NCBI RefSeq assembly: GCF_000341265.1
Contig: NZ_ANAE01000068.1
Location: 1 to 32,785 of the forward strand
Direction: 5' to 3'
From: Nocardiopsis prasina DSM 43845
Lineage (GTDB): Bacteria > Actinomycetota > Actinomycetes > Streptosporangiales > Streptosporangiaceae
Length of the DNA stretch: 32,785 nucleotides
Positions 23,558-32,057 of the stretch are shown here, piece after piece. A model generated the notes under the pieces. That model did not search any database and was not told the origin of the DNA. It saw nothing but the letters and a program-made list of their open reading frames with translations. The position numbers and the translations under genes are program-made. Position 1 is the stretch's first letter, and each line of letters opens with the position of its first letter.

Positions 23558-26185
23558 ATGAGTGGTGCGAACGACCCAGCCCCCATTCCCACACCGACGG
23601 CGTCCGCCATGCGCAGGGCCCTGGCCCGCGCCCGGGACGGCAAGACCCTCGACGTCACCGAGGCCGAGGTGCTGCTGCACGCCCGGGACGAGGACCTCGA
23701 CCAACTCCTGGAGTACGCGGGACGGGCCCGCGACGCGGGCCTGGAGGCGGCGGGCCGTCCCGGCGTCATCACCTACAGCCGCAAGGTCTTCGTCCCCCTG
23801 ACCCGCCTGTGCCGCGACCGCTGTCACTACTGCACCTTCGCCACGGTCCCCGGCCGGCTCGACGCCCCCTTCATGTCCCCGGACGAGGTCCTGGAGATCG
23901 CCCGCGAGGGCGCCGCCATGGGCTGCAAGGAAGTCCTCATCACCCTGGGAGACCGGCCCGAGGACCGCTGGAAGCAGGCCGCCGAGTGGCTCAACTCGCG
24001 CGGCTACGACGACACCCTCTCCTACGTGCGCGCCATGGCGATCATGGTCCTGGAGGAGACCGGGCTGCTTCCGCACCTCAACCCCGGCGTGCTGACCTGG
24101 TCCGACCTCCAGCGGCTCAAGCCCGTCGCCCCCTCCATGGGGATGATGCTGGAGACCACCTCGCGGCGGCTGTTCACCGAGAAGGGGCAGCCCCACTACG
24201 GCAGCCCCGACAAGGACCCCGTCGTACGCCTGCGCGCCCTGGAGGACGCGGGGCGTTCCAGCGTTCCCTTCACCACCGGCATCCTGCTCGGGATCGGCGA
24301 GACGGTCGCCGACCGCGCCGAGTCCATCTTCGCGATGCGCGGGGTCTCCCGCCGCTACGGCGGCGTCCAGGAGGTCATCGTGCAGAACTTCCGGGCCAAG
24401 CCGGACACGGCGATGATGCACCGCCCCGACGCCGAACGCGACATGATGGCCGCCACCATCGCCGTCACCCGCCTCGTCATGGGCCCCAAGGCCCACGTCC
24501 AGGCGCCGCCCAACCTCATCGGCGCGGACCAGGGCGGTGTGGACGAGTACGAGCTGATGATCCGCGCGGGCATCGACGACTGGGGCGGGGTCTCCCCGCT
24601 CACCGCGGACCACGTCAACCCCGAGCGCCCCTGGCCGCAGATCGACGACCTCGCCGCCCGCACCGCCGCCCGGGGCTTCACCCTGCGGGAACGCCTCACC
24701 GTGTACCCGGAGTACATCCGGGCGGGCGAACCCTGGGTCGACCCGCGCCTGCGCGAGCACGTCCACGCGCTCGTGGACCCGGAGACCGGCCTGGCCCGTG
24801 AGGACGCGCCCCTGGTGGGACGCCCCTGGCAGGAGCCCGAAGCGGTCCTGACCTCGTCGGGCCGCACCGACCTGCACACGGAGATCGACTCCGAGGGCCG
24901 CACCGGTGACCGGCGCGGCGACTTCGACGCGGTCTACGGAGACTGGGACGAACTCGCCCCGGGCGTGGACCGTGAGGGGGCCACACCCCGACGCCTGGAC
25001 CCCGAGATCGCCGCCGCCCTGCGCAGCGCCGAAAGCGACCCGGCGGGGCTCAGTGACGCCGAGGCGCTGGCCCTGCTGCACGCCGACGGCGACGCCCTGG
25101 ACGCGCTCACCGGCCTCGCAGACCGGGTCCGCCGCGACACCGTCGGCGACGACGTCACCTACGTGGTGACCAGGAACATCAACTTCACCAACGTCTGCTA
25201 CACCGGCTGCCGGTTCTGCGCCTTCGCCCAGCGCCGCACCGACGCGGACGCCTACACGCTGTCCCTGGACCAGGTGGCCGACCGTGCCGAGGAGGCCTGG
25301 AAGGCCGGTGCCACCGAGGTGTGCATGCAGGGCGGCATCCACCCCGACCTGCCCGGGACCGCGTACTTCGACATCACCAGGGCCGTCCGCGAACGAGTCC
25401 CGGACATGCACGTCCACGCCTTCAGCCCGATGGAGGTGGTCAACGGCGCGGCCCGCACCAACCTGCCGGTGCGCGAGTGGCTGACCCGTGCCCGGGAAGC
25501 CGGACTGGGGTCGGTCCCGGGGACCGCCGCCGAGATCCTCGACGACGAGGTCCGGTGGGTGCTCACCAAGGGCAAGCTCCCCGCCAGCGAGTGGATCGAG
25601 GTCATCACCAACGCCCACGACCTGGGCATCCCCACCACGTCCACGATGATGTACGGGCACGTGGACTCCCCGCACCACTGGGTGGCGCACATCAAGCTGC
25701 TGCGCTCACTCCAGGAACGGTCGATGGAGCGCAACGGCAGGCCCGGGTTCACGGAGTTCGTGCCGCTGCCGTTCGTGCACACCAACGCGCCGATCTACCT
25801 CGCCGGGCTCGCCCGCACGGGACCGACCGTCCGGGAGAACCGCGCGGTGCACGCGCTGGCCCGTCTCCTCCTGCACGGGAGCATCGACAACATCCAGGGC
25901 TCCTGGGTCAAGCTCGCCGAGGACACCTTCCGCCAGCTGCTGCGCGGCGGCGTCAACGACGTCGGCGGCACCCTCATGGAGGAGACCATCAGCCGCATGG
26001 CCGGTTCCGGCCAGGGTTCGTACAAGACGATCAGCGACATCAAGGCACTCGTCGAGCCCACGGGCCGCCCGGTCCGCCAGCGCACCACCACCTACGGCGC
26101 GGTCCCGGAGGAGCGCCGCCGCGTCGCCGAGGCCAGCGACGGGGTGGCGCCCAGCATCCTGCGCCCCCGTCTCCCTCTGGCCTGA
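23558..26185 (+). CDS. fbiC: Bifunctional Fo synthase FbiC (CofG-CofH fusion)
   Basis: 875 residues. It makes 7,8-didemethyl-8-hydroxy-5-deazariboflavin (Fo), the chromophore of coenzyme F420, from a ribityl-uracil intermediate and tyrosine. Two radical-SAM halves are visible: the N-terminal CofG-like half has its [4Fe-4S] cysteines at 85, 89 and 92 (CRDRCHYC), and the C-terminal CofH-like half at 547, 551 and 554 (CYTGCRFC). Length matches the actinobacterial fused enzyme. The ATG lies 8 bases after TAGGCT, so the message is probably leaderless. fbiA and fbiB lie 3.3 kb downstream on the opposite strand. The assignment is secure. Confidence 0.97.
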   Translation: MSGANDPAPIPTPTASAMRRALARARDGKTLDVTEAEVLLHARDEDLDQLLEYAGRARDAGLEAAGRPGVITYSRKVFVPLTRLCRDRCHYCTFATVPGRLDAPFMSPDEVLEIAREGAAMGCKEVLITLGDRPEDRWKQAAEWLNSRGYDDTLSYVRAMAIMVLEETGLLPHLNPGVLTWSDLQRLKPVAPSMGMMLETTSRRLFTEKGQPHYGSPDKDPVVRLRALEDAGRSSVPFTTGILLGIGETVADRAESIFAMRGVSRRYGGVQEVIVQNFRAKPDTAMMHRPDAERDMMAATIAVTRLVMGPKAHVQAPPNLIGADQGGVDEYELMIRAGIDDWGGVSPLTADHVNPERPWPQIDDLAARTAARGFTLRERLTVYPEYIRAGEPWVDPRLREHVHALVDPETGLAREDAPLVGRPWQEPEAVLTSSGRTDLHTEIDSEGRTGDRRGDFDAVYGDWDELAPGVDREGATPRRLDPEIAAALRSAESDPAGLSDAEALALLHADGDALDALTGLADRVRRDTVGDDVTYVVTRNINFTNVCYTGCRFCAFAQRRTDADAYTLSLDQVADRAEEAWKAGATEVCMQGGIHPDLPGTAYFDITRAVRERVPDMHVHAFSPMEVVNGAARTNLPVREWLTRAREAGLGSVPGTAAEILDDEVRWVLTKGKLPASEWIEVITNAHDLGIPTTSTMMYGHVDSPHHWVAHIKLLRSLQERSMERNGRPGFTEFVPLPFVHTNAPIYLAGLARTGPTVRENRAVHALARLLLHGSIDNIQGSWVKLAEDTFRQLLRGGVNDVGGTLMEETISRMAGSGQGSYKTISDIKALVEPTGRPVRQRTTTYGAVPEERRRVAEASDGVAPSILRPRLPLA

Positions 26186-26193
26186 CCGGGAAC

Positions 26194-26235
26194 AAGGAGG
26201 GGCGGGGCGCCGGAGACCGCGTCCCGCCCCACCTT
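26194..26235 (+). terminator. Terminator after fbiC
   Basis: The hairpin GGGGCGGGGCGC / GCGTCCCGCCCC (26199-26210 with 26219-26230, one G-T wobble) is extended by AAGG/CCTT beyond an A-A mismatch. It begins 9 bases after the fbiC stop. It closely resembles the hairpin at 26520. Confidence 0.7.
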
Positions 26236-26345
26236 CGTCAGCTCCTACGGCGCCCCAAAGCGGTGAGGACCGCCCCGGTCACGGCCGTGCTGGGCGCGTC
26301 GACCCACACGTACGGGCAGCGAGAGCCGGTTGGGGGAAGAGGGGA

Positions 26346-26444
26346 TCAGGCGTCGCTGATGTCCTTCTTGGCTGATCGGAGCATGTTCCCCGGTATCACG
26401 ACGCGGCGCTCGTCGCTTCCGACCCTGAGGCCTGAACTTTCCAC
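26346..26444 (-). CDS. Candidate small ORF or gene remnant in the fbiC-chitinase spacer
   Basis: In the 454-base region between fbiC and the chitinase, one minus-strand frame stays open for 55 codons from a TTG at 26513; a GTG at 26444 gives 32 residues ending GNMLRSAKKDISDA. Its last 25 codons are more typical of this genome than its first 20. An AGG lies 8 bases before the GTG, and GGGGA precedes an internal ATG at 26384 that would give 12 residues. It could be a real peptide gene, the decayed 3' end of an older gene, or chance. No family is recognised. The opposite strand of the same stretch is also open. Confidence 0.2.
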   Translation of the reverse strand: MESSGLRVGSDERRVVIPGNMLRSAKKDISDA

Positions 26445-26519
26445 AGGAACACCTGGAAGGGTTTTACCCGAGGGAACCCGCAGTGCCCATTCTCTGGGTT
26501 TGGGTCCGGGCAACGAAGG

Positions 26520-26560
26520 AGGGGCGGCACGCCGGGGGGATGGCGTCCCGCCCCTTTTTT
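26520..26560 (+). terminator. Strong intrinsic terminator with T run
   Basis: A 14-bp stem with one mismatch (26520-26533 with 26542-26555) closes an 8-base loop and is followed by six Ts (26555-26560). It reads in the plus direction, yet no plus-strand gene is known between it and the fbiC terminator 285 bases earlier. Confidence 0.75.
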
Positions 26561-26639
26561 CTCGGGGCGGCCCGTCGGGGATGGGAGTGAGGCGACGGGG
26601 CGCTGACCGCGGGGTGGGAGTAACCCCGCGGGGTCGGGG

Positions 26640-27656
26640 TTACTGGAGTCGGGCCGAGATGGTGTTCGCGAAGTCGTAGTTGTTGGTGGCGTCCCAGTTG
26701 ATGGACCAGGTCATCACGCCGCCGATCTGCCCGTACGGGGTGTCGGGGGAGAAGGAGCCGCAGTCGCTGCCGGTCTCGAGGCAGTCCAGGGCGGAGACGA
26801 TGCCGCTGGGCGCCAGGTAGCCGCCTCCGGCGGCGGAGGGGACGGCGGGCAGGCCCAGGCCGACCTGGTCGGGGCTCAGGCCCATCTCCAGCTGGATGCA
26901 GGCCAGCGCGGCGACGAAGTCGCTCGTGCCCTGCTGGTACACGCTGTCGTCACAACCGAGCATGGAACCCGAGTTGTAGTACTGCATGTTCACGATGGTG
27001 AGGATGTCGGAGATGTTGCTGGCCAGCTGGTAGTACCCGGCGCTGGGGCTCTGGAAGTCGATGGTCTGGGGGGCCATCGCGATGATGAGCTCGGACCCGG
27101 CCTGGCCGCTGAGGTCCTGGAGGGCGCTCGTCATGTGCTCGGCGTCGATGCCGTGCTCCAGGTCGATGTCCACGCCGTCGAACCCGTAGTCCTGCATGAG
27201 TTCGTAGGTGGTGTCGGCGAAGTTCTGCGCCTGGGTGGGGTTGGTGACGTCCACGTGGCCGAGCTCGCCGCCCACGGAGATGATCACCTTGCGGCCCTCG
27301 GCCTGGATGGCGGCGATGTCCTCGCGGAACTCCGCGTCGGTGTAACCGTTGAGCTCGTCGCTGGCCAGGTTGAAGGTGATGCCGCCGTCGAGCTCGGGGT
27401 GGTTGTCGGCGAAGGCCACCGCCACGAGGTTGTACTCGCTGGGGATGTCGGACAGCGGCATCACGGTGGAGCCGTTGTCGAAGTTGTGCCAGTAGCCGGT
27501 GAGCCACTGGCTGGTCTGTTGGGTCTCGACCGTTTCGGGGGTGGTCGAGGCCTGTGCGGGTTCCGGGGCCAGTGCGCCGCCTGAGGTGACGAACGCGGTG
27601 GCCGCCGCGGCGAGGCCGCTGAGGATCGCGAGCCTGGTGTTCCGGGTGTTGAGCAT
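26640..27656 (-). CDS. Secreted GH18 chitinase
   Basis: 338 residues. Signal peptide about 1-37 (hydrophobic core, then AQA). The mature protein is a single glycoside hydrolase family 18 TIM barrel: VIISVGG near 124-130 is the SxGG strand and DGVDIDLEHG at 160-169 is the catalytic DxxDxDxE motif with the proton donor Glu167. The late MTWSINWD segment is typical of bacterial chitinases of this type. No chitin-binding or fibronectin domain is attached, so it is a minimal catalytic enzyme. It hydrolyses beta-1,4-linked GlcNAc polymers outside the cell. AGGAG lies 8 bases before the ATG. A promoter with flanking 13-bp repeats lies upstream, suggesting repression or induction by carbon source. Confidence 0.93.
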   Translation of the reverse strand: MLNTRNTRLAILSGLAAAATAFVTSGGALAPEPAQASTTPETVETQQTSQWLTGYWHNFDNGSTVMPLSDIPSEYNLVAVAFADNHPELDGGITFNLASDELNGYTDAEFREDIAAIQAEGRKVIISVGGELGHVDVTNPTQAQNFADTTYELMQDYGFDGVDIDLEHGIDAEHMTSALQDLSGQAGSELIIAMAPQTIDFQSPSAGYYQLASNISDILTIVNMQYYNSGSMLGCDDSVYQQGTSDFVAALACIQLEMGLSPDQVGLGLPAVPSAAGGGYLAPSGIVSALDCLETGSDCGSFSPDTPYGQIGGVMTWSINWDATNNYDFANTISARLQ

Positions 27657-27714
27657 GGGGAGTGCTCCTTTCGCCGAGCGGGGTGACGAAGGCGTGCTCT
27701 GTGAGCCGGTAATT

Positions 27715-27772
27715 GTTAGGAAACTTTAAAGTTACGGTCCGCGACAGTCAACGGAAACGGTTAGGAAAGTTT
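27715..27772 (-). promoter_or_regulatory. Chitinase promoter with two operator-like 13-bp repeats
   Basis: On the minus strand a -35 TTGACT (27746-27751) and a -10 TAAAGT (27723-27728) are 17 bases apart, giving a 5' leader of about 60 bases. GTTAGGAAACTTT (27715-27727) overlaps the -10 region and GTTAGGAAAGTTT (27760-27772) lies just upstream of the -35; they differ at one base and are 45 bases apart. A 12-bp palindrome AACTTTAAAGTT (27722-27733) also covers the -10. This arrangement is what a carbon-source repressor would use. Confidence 0.65.
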
Positions 27773-27799
27773 GTGGTTTTCTTGGGCACCCGGTACCAG

Positions 27800-29392
27800 T
27801 CACATTCCGTAGTGACCGCTCCCGCTGTCCCGAATGTCCAGGTCACGCGCGAGCTTCGTGAACACGTCGTAGTCGATGTCCCCCGAGCGGTACAGGGACA
27901 TGAGGGAGTCACGGCGGGCCTGGTTGATCTGGGCCAGCGTCTCCCTGCGGTCCCGGGCGTCCTCCTTGACCTGGGCCAGGTCGGTTCCGTCCCCGTCCAG
28001 CAGCCCCTTCACGTGCCCGATCCGCTTGCTGAACCGATCGCGCATGGCGTCCGCTGACTTGTCGTCCAGATCACCCTCGGTGAGCATCTCGTCCACCTTG
28101 CGCACGGCCGCGCAGTCCATCTCGTACTCCGCGCGCAGGAACTCCTTGTGTCGGGTGCCCTCGTCGGTCAGTCCCAACTTGCGCAGCAGCCACGGAAGTG
28201 TCGTGCCCTGACCCACGAGCGTGCCCATCACGACCACGCCCGCGATGAAGATCAGCGCGCCCCGCTCCGTGAACTCCTGCCCTTGCAGGGTCGCGGGCAA
28301 CGACAGCGCGATCGCCAGGGACAGCGCCCCGCGCATCCCGCTCCAGCCGATCGCCACGCGCTCACGGAAGCTCGACACGTCCAGTTCGGATCTGGTCAGG
28401 AAGCGTTGCACTGACGTCAGGATCAACATCAGCACCATGCGCAACACCATCGCGGTGACCATCACCACCAGCGCCACCGCCAGCAACTGGACGAACGCGA
28501 AGTTCTCCCGCACCGCCCGCACCACGGAGTCCAACTGCAACCCCAGGAGCACGAACAGCATCGCCTCCAGCAGGCTCACCAGGGTCCGCCAGACGGTCTG
28601 GCCGCTCACCCTCACCCGGGGCGGCAACAGCCCCTCACCGTGGGTGCCCAGGTAGAACCCGGCCACCACGGCCGACAGGACCCCGGAGAACCCCGACATC
28701 TCGGAGGGGATGTAGGCCACGAAGGGAGTGATGAGCACCGTCATCAACTGGAGGGAGGGGTCCTGGATACGACTGCGCCCCCACGCGATCACCACCGCGA
28801 CCACCACGCCGTAGAGCAGCCCGCCCAGCACCACCTTGCCCAGCTCCAGGACGGCGTCCCCCGGCGTGAGCGGTCGCATCATGGCGGTGATGGCCAGACT
28901 GAACAGGGTCAGCGCGACCCCGTCGTTGATCAGGGACTCACCCTCGAGGATGGTCAACACCCGGCGCGGGGTGCCCGCCCTCTTGAGGATCGCCGAGGCC
29001 GCCACCGCGTCGGTCGGGGCGATCGCCGCGCCCAGCGCGATCGCGGCGGGCCAGCCCGCGTCGGGGATCAGCAGGTGGATGACGGCGGCCAGACCGAACG
29101 CCGTCGCCAGCGTCATCCCCACCGACATCACGATGATGGGCCGCGCCAGGTCCCGCATGTCCCTGGGAGAGGAGAAGAACGCCGCGTTGTAGATCAACGG
29201 CGGCAGGAACACCAGGAGGACGACCTCCGGTGCGATGGACATCGAGTTCATCCACGGCACCACCCCGAGGAGCATGCCGAGCATCACCAGGACCACCGCG
29301 CCCGGAATCCTGATCCGCCCGGCGACCAGCTGGCCCACGATGACCGCGACCACCACGACCAGCGTGGCGATCACGTAGTGCTCGACGGACAT
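27800..29392 (-). CDS. Na+/H+ antiporter, CPA1 (NhaP-like) family
   Basis: 530 residues. Twelve or so membrane helices fill residues 1 to about 410, and a soluble, charged C-terminal domain (about 415-530) follows. Family motifs are visible: FLPPLIYNAAF near residues 62-72, the ion-site helix GAAIAPTDAVAAS near 121-133, EGESLINDGVAL near 150-161, and GMRGALSLAIALSLP near 354. It exchanges Na+ (or K+) for H+ across the cytoplasmic membrane. GGGAG lies 5 bases before the ATG. It is downstream of fbiA-fbiB in the same direction but separated by a hairpin, so probably a unit of its own. Confidence 0.93.
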   Translation of the reverse strand: MSVEHYVIATLVVVVAVIVGQLVAGRIRIPGAVVLVMLGMLLGVVPWMNSMSIAPEVVLLVFLPPLIYNAAFFSSPRDMRDLARPIIVMSVGMTLATAFGLAAVIHLLIPDAGWPAAIALGAAIAPTDAVAASAILKRAGTPRRVLTILEGESLINDGVALTLFSLAITAMMRPLTPGDAVLELGKVVLGGLLYGVVVAVVIAWGRSRIQDPSLQLMTVLITPFVAYIPSEMSGFSGVLSAVVAGFYLGTHGEGLLPPRVRVSGQTVWRTLVSLLEAMLFVLLGLQLDSVVRAVRENFAFVQLLAVALVVMVTAMVLRMVLMLILTSVQRFLTRSELDVSSFRERVAIGWSGMRGALSLAIALSLPATLQGQEFTERGALIFIAGVVVMGTLVGQGTTLPWLLRKLGLTDEGTRHKEFLRAEYEMDCAAVRKVDEMLTEGDLDDKSADAMRDRFSKRIGHVKGLLDGDGTDLAQVKEDARDRRETLAQINQARRDSLMSLYRSGDIDYDVFTKLARDLDIRDSGSGHYGM

Positions 29393-29408
29393 CCCGGCTC
29401 CCTCCGAC

Positions 29409-29449
29409 GGCCCAGCCCCCGCCCCAGCATGCCGGGGCGGGGACGGGCC
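29409..29449 (-). terminator. Terminator between fbiB and the antiporter gene
   Basis: A perfect 9-bp core stem (29417-29425 with 29434-29442) is extended by GGCCC/GGGCC (29409-29413 with 29445-29449) beyond a small internal loop. An outer CCTCCG/CGGAGG pair (29401-29406 with 29454-29459) could extend it further and cover part of the antiporter ribosome-binding site. Confidence 0.6.
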
Positions 29450-29482
29450 GCGACGGAGGACGCGCCGCCGACGACCCCGGGG

Positions 29483-30826
29483 TCAGCGCACCACCATGAA
29501 GGCGTCCGGGTCCCGGGGCGGACGGTCCTTGGGCGCCTCGGCCGCGTAGCCCACGGCCACCGCGCCCATCGGACGCCAGTCCTCGGGTACGTCCAGGACC
29601 TCCCGCACCACGTCGGCGCAGAACATCGTGGAGGAGATCCACGCCGAGCCCAGGCCCTCCATGGCCAGGCCCACCAGCAGGCTCTGCACCCCCGCGCCCA
29701 TGGCCACGAGGAACATCGACCGCTCGGCGTCGGCGCGACGCTCGTCCGGATACGGGTGGGCCCCGTCCGCGACCAGGAACGGCACCACCAGGCTGGGCGC
29801 GCCGCGCAGCACGTCGCCGCGCCTGGTCCGCCTCGCGATCTGCTCCTCCGTGAACCCGTCGCCGCGCAGGTCCTCCACCCAGGCCCCGAGCATCGCGTCG
29901 AGCAGCCGCTGACGGGTCTGCGCGGACTCCACCAGGACGAACCGCCAGGGAGTGGTGTGGTGCGGCGCCGGGGCGGTCACGGCGGTGGCCACCGCACGGC
30001 GCACCAGGGAGGGATCCACCGGCTGTTCGGTGAAGGAGCGCACGGTCCGCCGGGCCGCCACCACGTCCCGGGAGCCGTAGCGGAACAGGTCGTCGTCGGC
30101 GGGGCGGATCAGTACCGCCGCCCCGGGGCCGTCCTCCTCGGTGACCAGGTCGCCCAGGCCCGAGACCACGGCCACCGGTACCCCGGCGGTCTTGCCCTTG
30201 ACCAGCTCACCGGCGGCGGCGACCTCGTCGGCCACCGCGTTGATCGTCGCCTCCATGACGTTGCCCTGGGCGTCGGTGGTGCCGCGCAGGTCCTGGATCG
30301 CGGTGATCCCGGCCGCGCCGATGGCCACGTCGGTCTGGCCCATGCGCCAGGGGCGGCCGAACGTGTCCGAGACCACCACGCCCACGCGAACGCCCAGGAG
30401 TACGGCCAGGCGGGCACGCAGGGCGCGCGCCGAGGCGTCGGAGTCCTCGGGAAGCAGGAGCACGGTGCCGGGAGCGACGTTCGAGGCGTCCACTCCGGCG
30501 GCGGCCATGACCAGGCCCGACCGGTGCTGCGCGATCCGGATGTGGCCCATCCGCGCCACCACCCGCTCGGTCTCGGCGTCGATCGCCGCCTCCCGGTCGT
30601 CACCCGGCTGGGAACGCCCCTCGGCCTTGCTCACGATCTTGGAGGTGACCACCAGGACGTCGCCGTCCACCAGCGGTTGGCCGGAAGCGGCCACGGCCCC
30701 GGCGATCAGCGCGGCGAGGTCGTCGCCCGCGCGCACCTCGGGGATGCCGGGAAGCCCGCGGACCCGCAGCTCGCTCACCCTTGGTGGGGACTCCTGGCCG
30801 CGCTCCGAGCGCGTCGGGACGGTCAC
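29483..30826 (-). CDS. fbiB: Coenzyme F420 biosynthesis protein FbiB (F420-0:gamma-glutamyl ligase plus nitroreductase domain)
   Basis: 447 residues in two domains. Residues about 15-245 are a CofE-type ligase that adds gamma-linked glutamates to F420-0 ([18 protein letters not shown] at the start, [33 protein letters not shown]). Residues about 250-447 are an FMN-binding nitroreductase fold ([32 protein letters not shown]) that in mycobacterial FbiB reduces dehydro-F420-0. The full two-domain form is present. The GTG start overlaps the fbiA stop as GTGA, so the two are translationally coupled. Confidence 0.96.
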   Translation of the reverse strand: MTVPTRSERGQESPPRVSELRVRGLPGIPEVRAGDDLAALIAGAVAASGQPLVDGDVLVVTSKIVSKAEGRSQPGDDREAAIDAETERVVARMGHIRIAQHRSGLVMAAAGVDASNVAPGTVLLLPEDSDASARALRARLAVLLGVRVGVVVSDTFGRPWRMGQTDVAIGAAGITAIQDLRGTTDAQGNVMEATINAVADEVAAAGELVKGKTAGVPVAVVSGLGDLVTEEDGPGAAVLIRPADDDLFRYGSRDVVAARRTVRSFTEQPVDPSLVRRAVATAVTAPAPHHTTPWRFVLVESAQTRQRLLDAMLGAWVEDLRGDGFTEEQIARRTRRGDVLRGAPSLVVPFLVADGAHPYPDERRADAERSMFLVAMGAGVQSLLVGLAMEGLGSAWISSTMFCADVVREVLDVPEDWRPMGAVAVGYAAEAPKDRPPRDPDAFMVVR

Positions 30827-31812
30827 CGGTCCCGCTCCCCTCGCGCGGACAGCTCGACGGCCAGGTCCACGGCGGCGCGGGCGAGCGCCTCGGTGGACTC
30901 CGGGTCGCTCATGTACAGCGGGCGGGACCGCACCTCCACACCGTCCACCTTGGTGTCGGCGTCGGCCTCGTCCACCAGCCAGCCGTCCAGCAGATCGGAG
31001 CCGAGGTGGTCGGCGACCGCGCCCGCGCTGGTCTCCACGCCGATGGCGCTCAGGCAGGCGTCCGCCATCCCGCGCACGGGGGCGCCGCCGATGATCGGTG
31101 AGACGCCCACCACGGTCTTGCCCACCATGGCCTCGCGGATGCCCTCGATGTTGAGGACGGAGCCCACGCTCACCACGGGGTTGGACGGCGGGATGATCAC
31201 GGCGTCGGCGTTGCGGATGGCGCGGATCACGCCGGGGGCGGGCTTGGCCTTCTCGGCGCCCATGCTGATGATCTGCTCGGCGGGCAGCGCGGCCCGGTGC
31301 CTGATCCACCACTCCTGGAAGTGGATGGCCCGGCGCCCCTCCTCGTCGTTGACGATCACGTGCGTCTCGACCTGGTCGTCGGTCATCGGGATGAGTCGTA
31401 CTCCCGGTTGCCAGCGGTCGCACAGGGCCGTGGTGATGGCGGAGAGGGGGTACCCGGCGGCGATCATCTGGGCCCGGACGATGTGGGTGGCGGTGTCGCG
31501 GTCACCCAGCCCGAACCAGGTGGGCTTCATGCCGTAGGCCGCCAGCTCCTCCTTGACCGTGAAGGTCTCGTCGGTACGGCCCCAGCCCTGCTCCTCGTTG
31601 ATCCCGCCGCCGAGGGTGTACATGACGGTGTCCAGATCCGGGCAGATCCGGAGACCGAAGAGGGTGATGTCGTCACCGGTGTTGCCGATGACGGTGATCT
31701 GGTGGTCTGTGGCCTGGTCGGACTCGGTCGCGGCGCCGATTCCCAGTGTGGCCTTGAGGCCACGGAGGAAGCGCGCGCCGCCGATACCGCCAGCCGGTAC
31801 GACTATCCGCAT
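30823..31812 (-). CDS. fbiA: Phospholactyl-type transferase FbiA (CofD)
   Basis: 329 residues. It joins Fo to the phosphoenolpyruvyl or phospholactyl moiety, giving (dehydro-)F420-0. Recognised segments are [14 protein letters not shown] at residues 6-19, VIGNTGDD near 41-48, the [11 protein letters not shown] stretch and [17 protein letters not shown]. The ATG at 31812 gives the standard CofD N terminus; longer in-frame starts upstream would add an unrelated Arg/Thr-rich leader. No strong ribosome-binding site is seen. It is first in the fbiA-fbiB operon. The 245 bases upstream, up to the divergent membrane gene, hold only a weak inverted repeat near 31893-31917 (one mismatch in 8) and no clear promoter. 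Confidence 0.96.
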   Translation of the reverse strand: MRIVVPAGGIGGARFLRGLKATLGIGAATESDQATDHQITVIGNTGDDITLFGLRICPDLDTVMYTLGGGINEEQGWGRTDETFTVKEELAAYGMKPTWFGLGDRDTATHIVRAQMIAAGYPLSAITTALCDRWQPGVRLIPMTDDQVETHVIVNDEEGRRAIHFQEWWIRHRAALPAEQIISMGAEKAKPAPGVIRAIRNADAVIIPPSNPVVSVGSVLNIEGIREAMVGKTVVGVSPIIGGAPVRGMADACLSAIGVETSAGAVADHLGSDLLDGWLVDEADADTKVDGVEVRSRPLYMSDPESTEALARAAVDLAVELSARGERDR

Positions 31813-32057
31813 GCGTCCAAGTCTGGCAGGCTGGGGGCGAGTATGGGTCGTCTGCCCCTCCGTGGGTACGATCCAGCGTGACCCTTCCGGTACCGACGGT
31901 GTGTGAACCATCGGACGGTGGTCGCCATCCCACTTCATCGGCCCCGCGTTCGCTGTCCCCATGTCTCTCGAGCGCGCCCTGGCCGATTCACCCGACAGCC
32001 CGACGATATGCCAAGCTTCCTCCGACGCGACGGCGAAGCAGCAGAGGGGAACCTCTC

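Noticed and set aside
23450-25690. A 746-codon minus-strand frame opposite fbiC
   Set aside because: It is antisense to fbiC, which has both sets of iron-sulfur cysteines. The translation is Gly/Val/His-rich noise.
28640-31537. A 965-codon plus-strand frame across the antiporter, fbiB and fbiA
   Set aside because: It is antisense to three secure genes and compositionally a shadow.
31893-31917. Inverted repeat upstream of fbiA as an operator
   Set aside because: The arms are short with one mismatch and there is no promoter near to relate them to.
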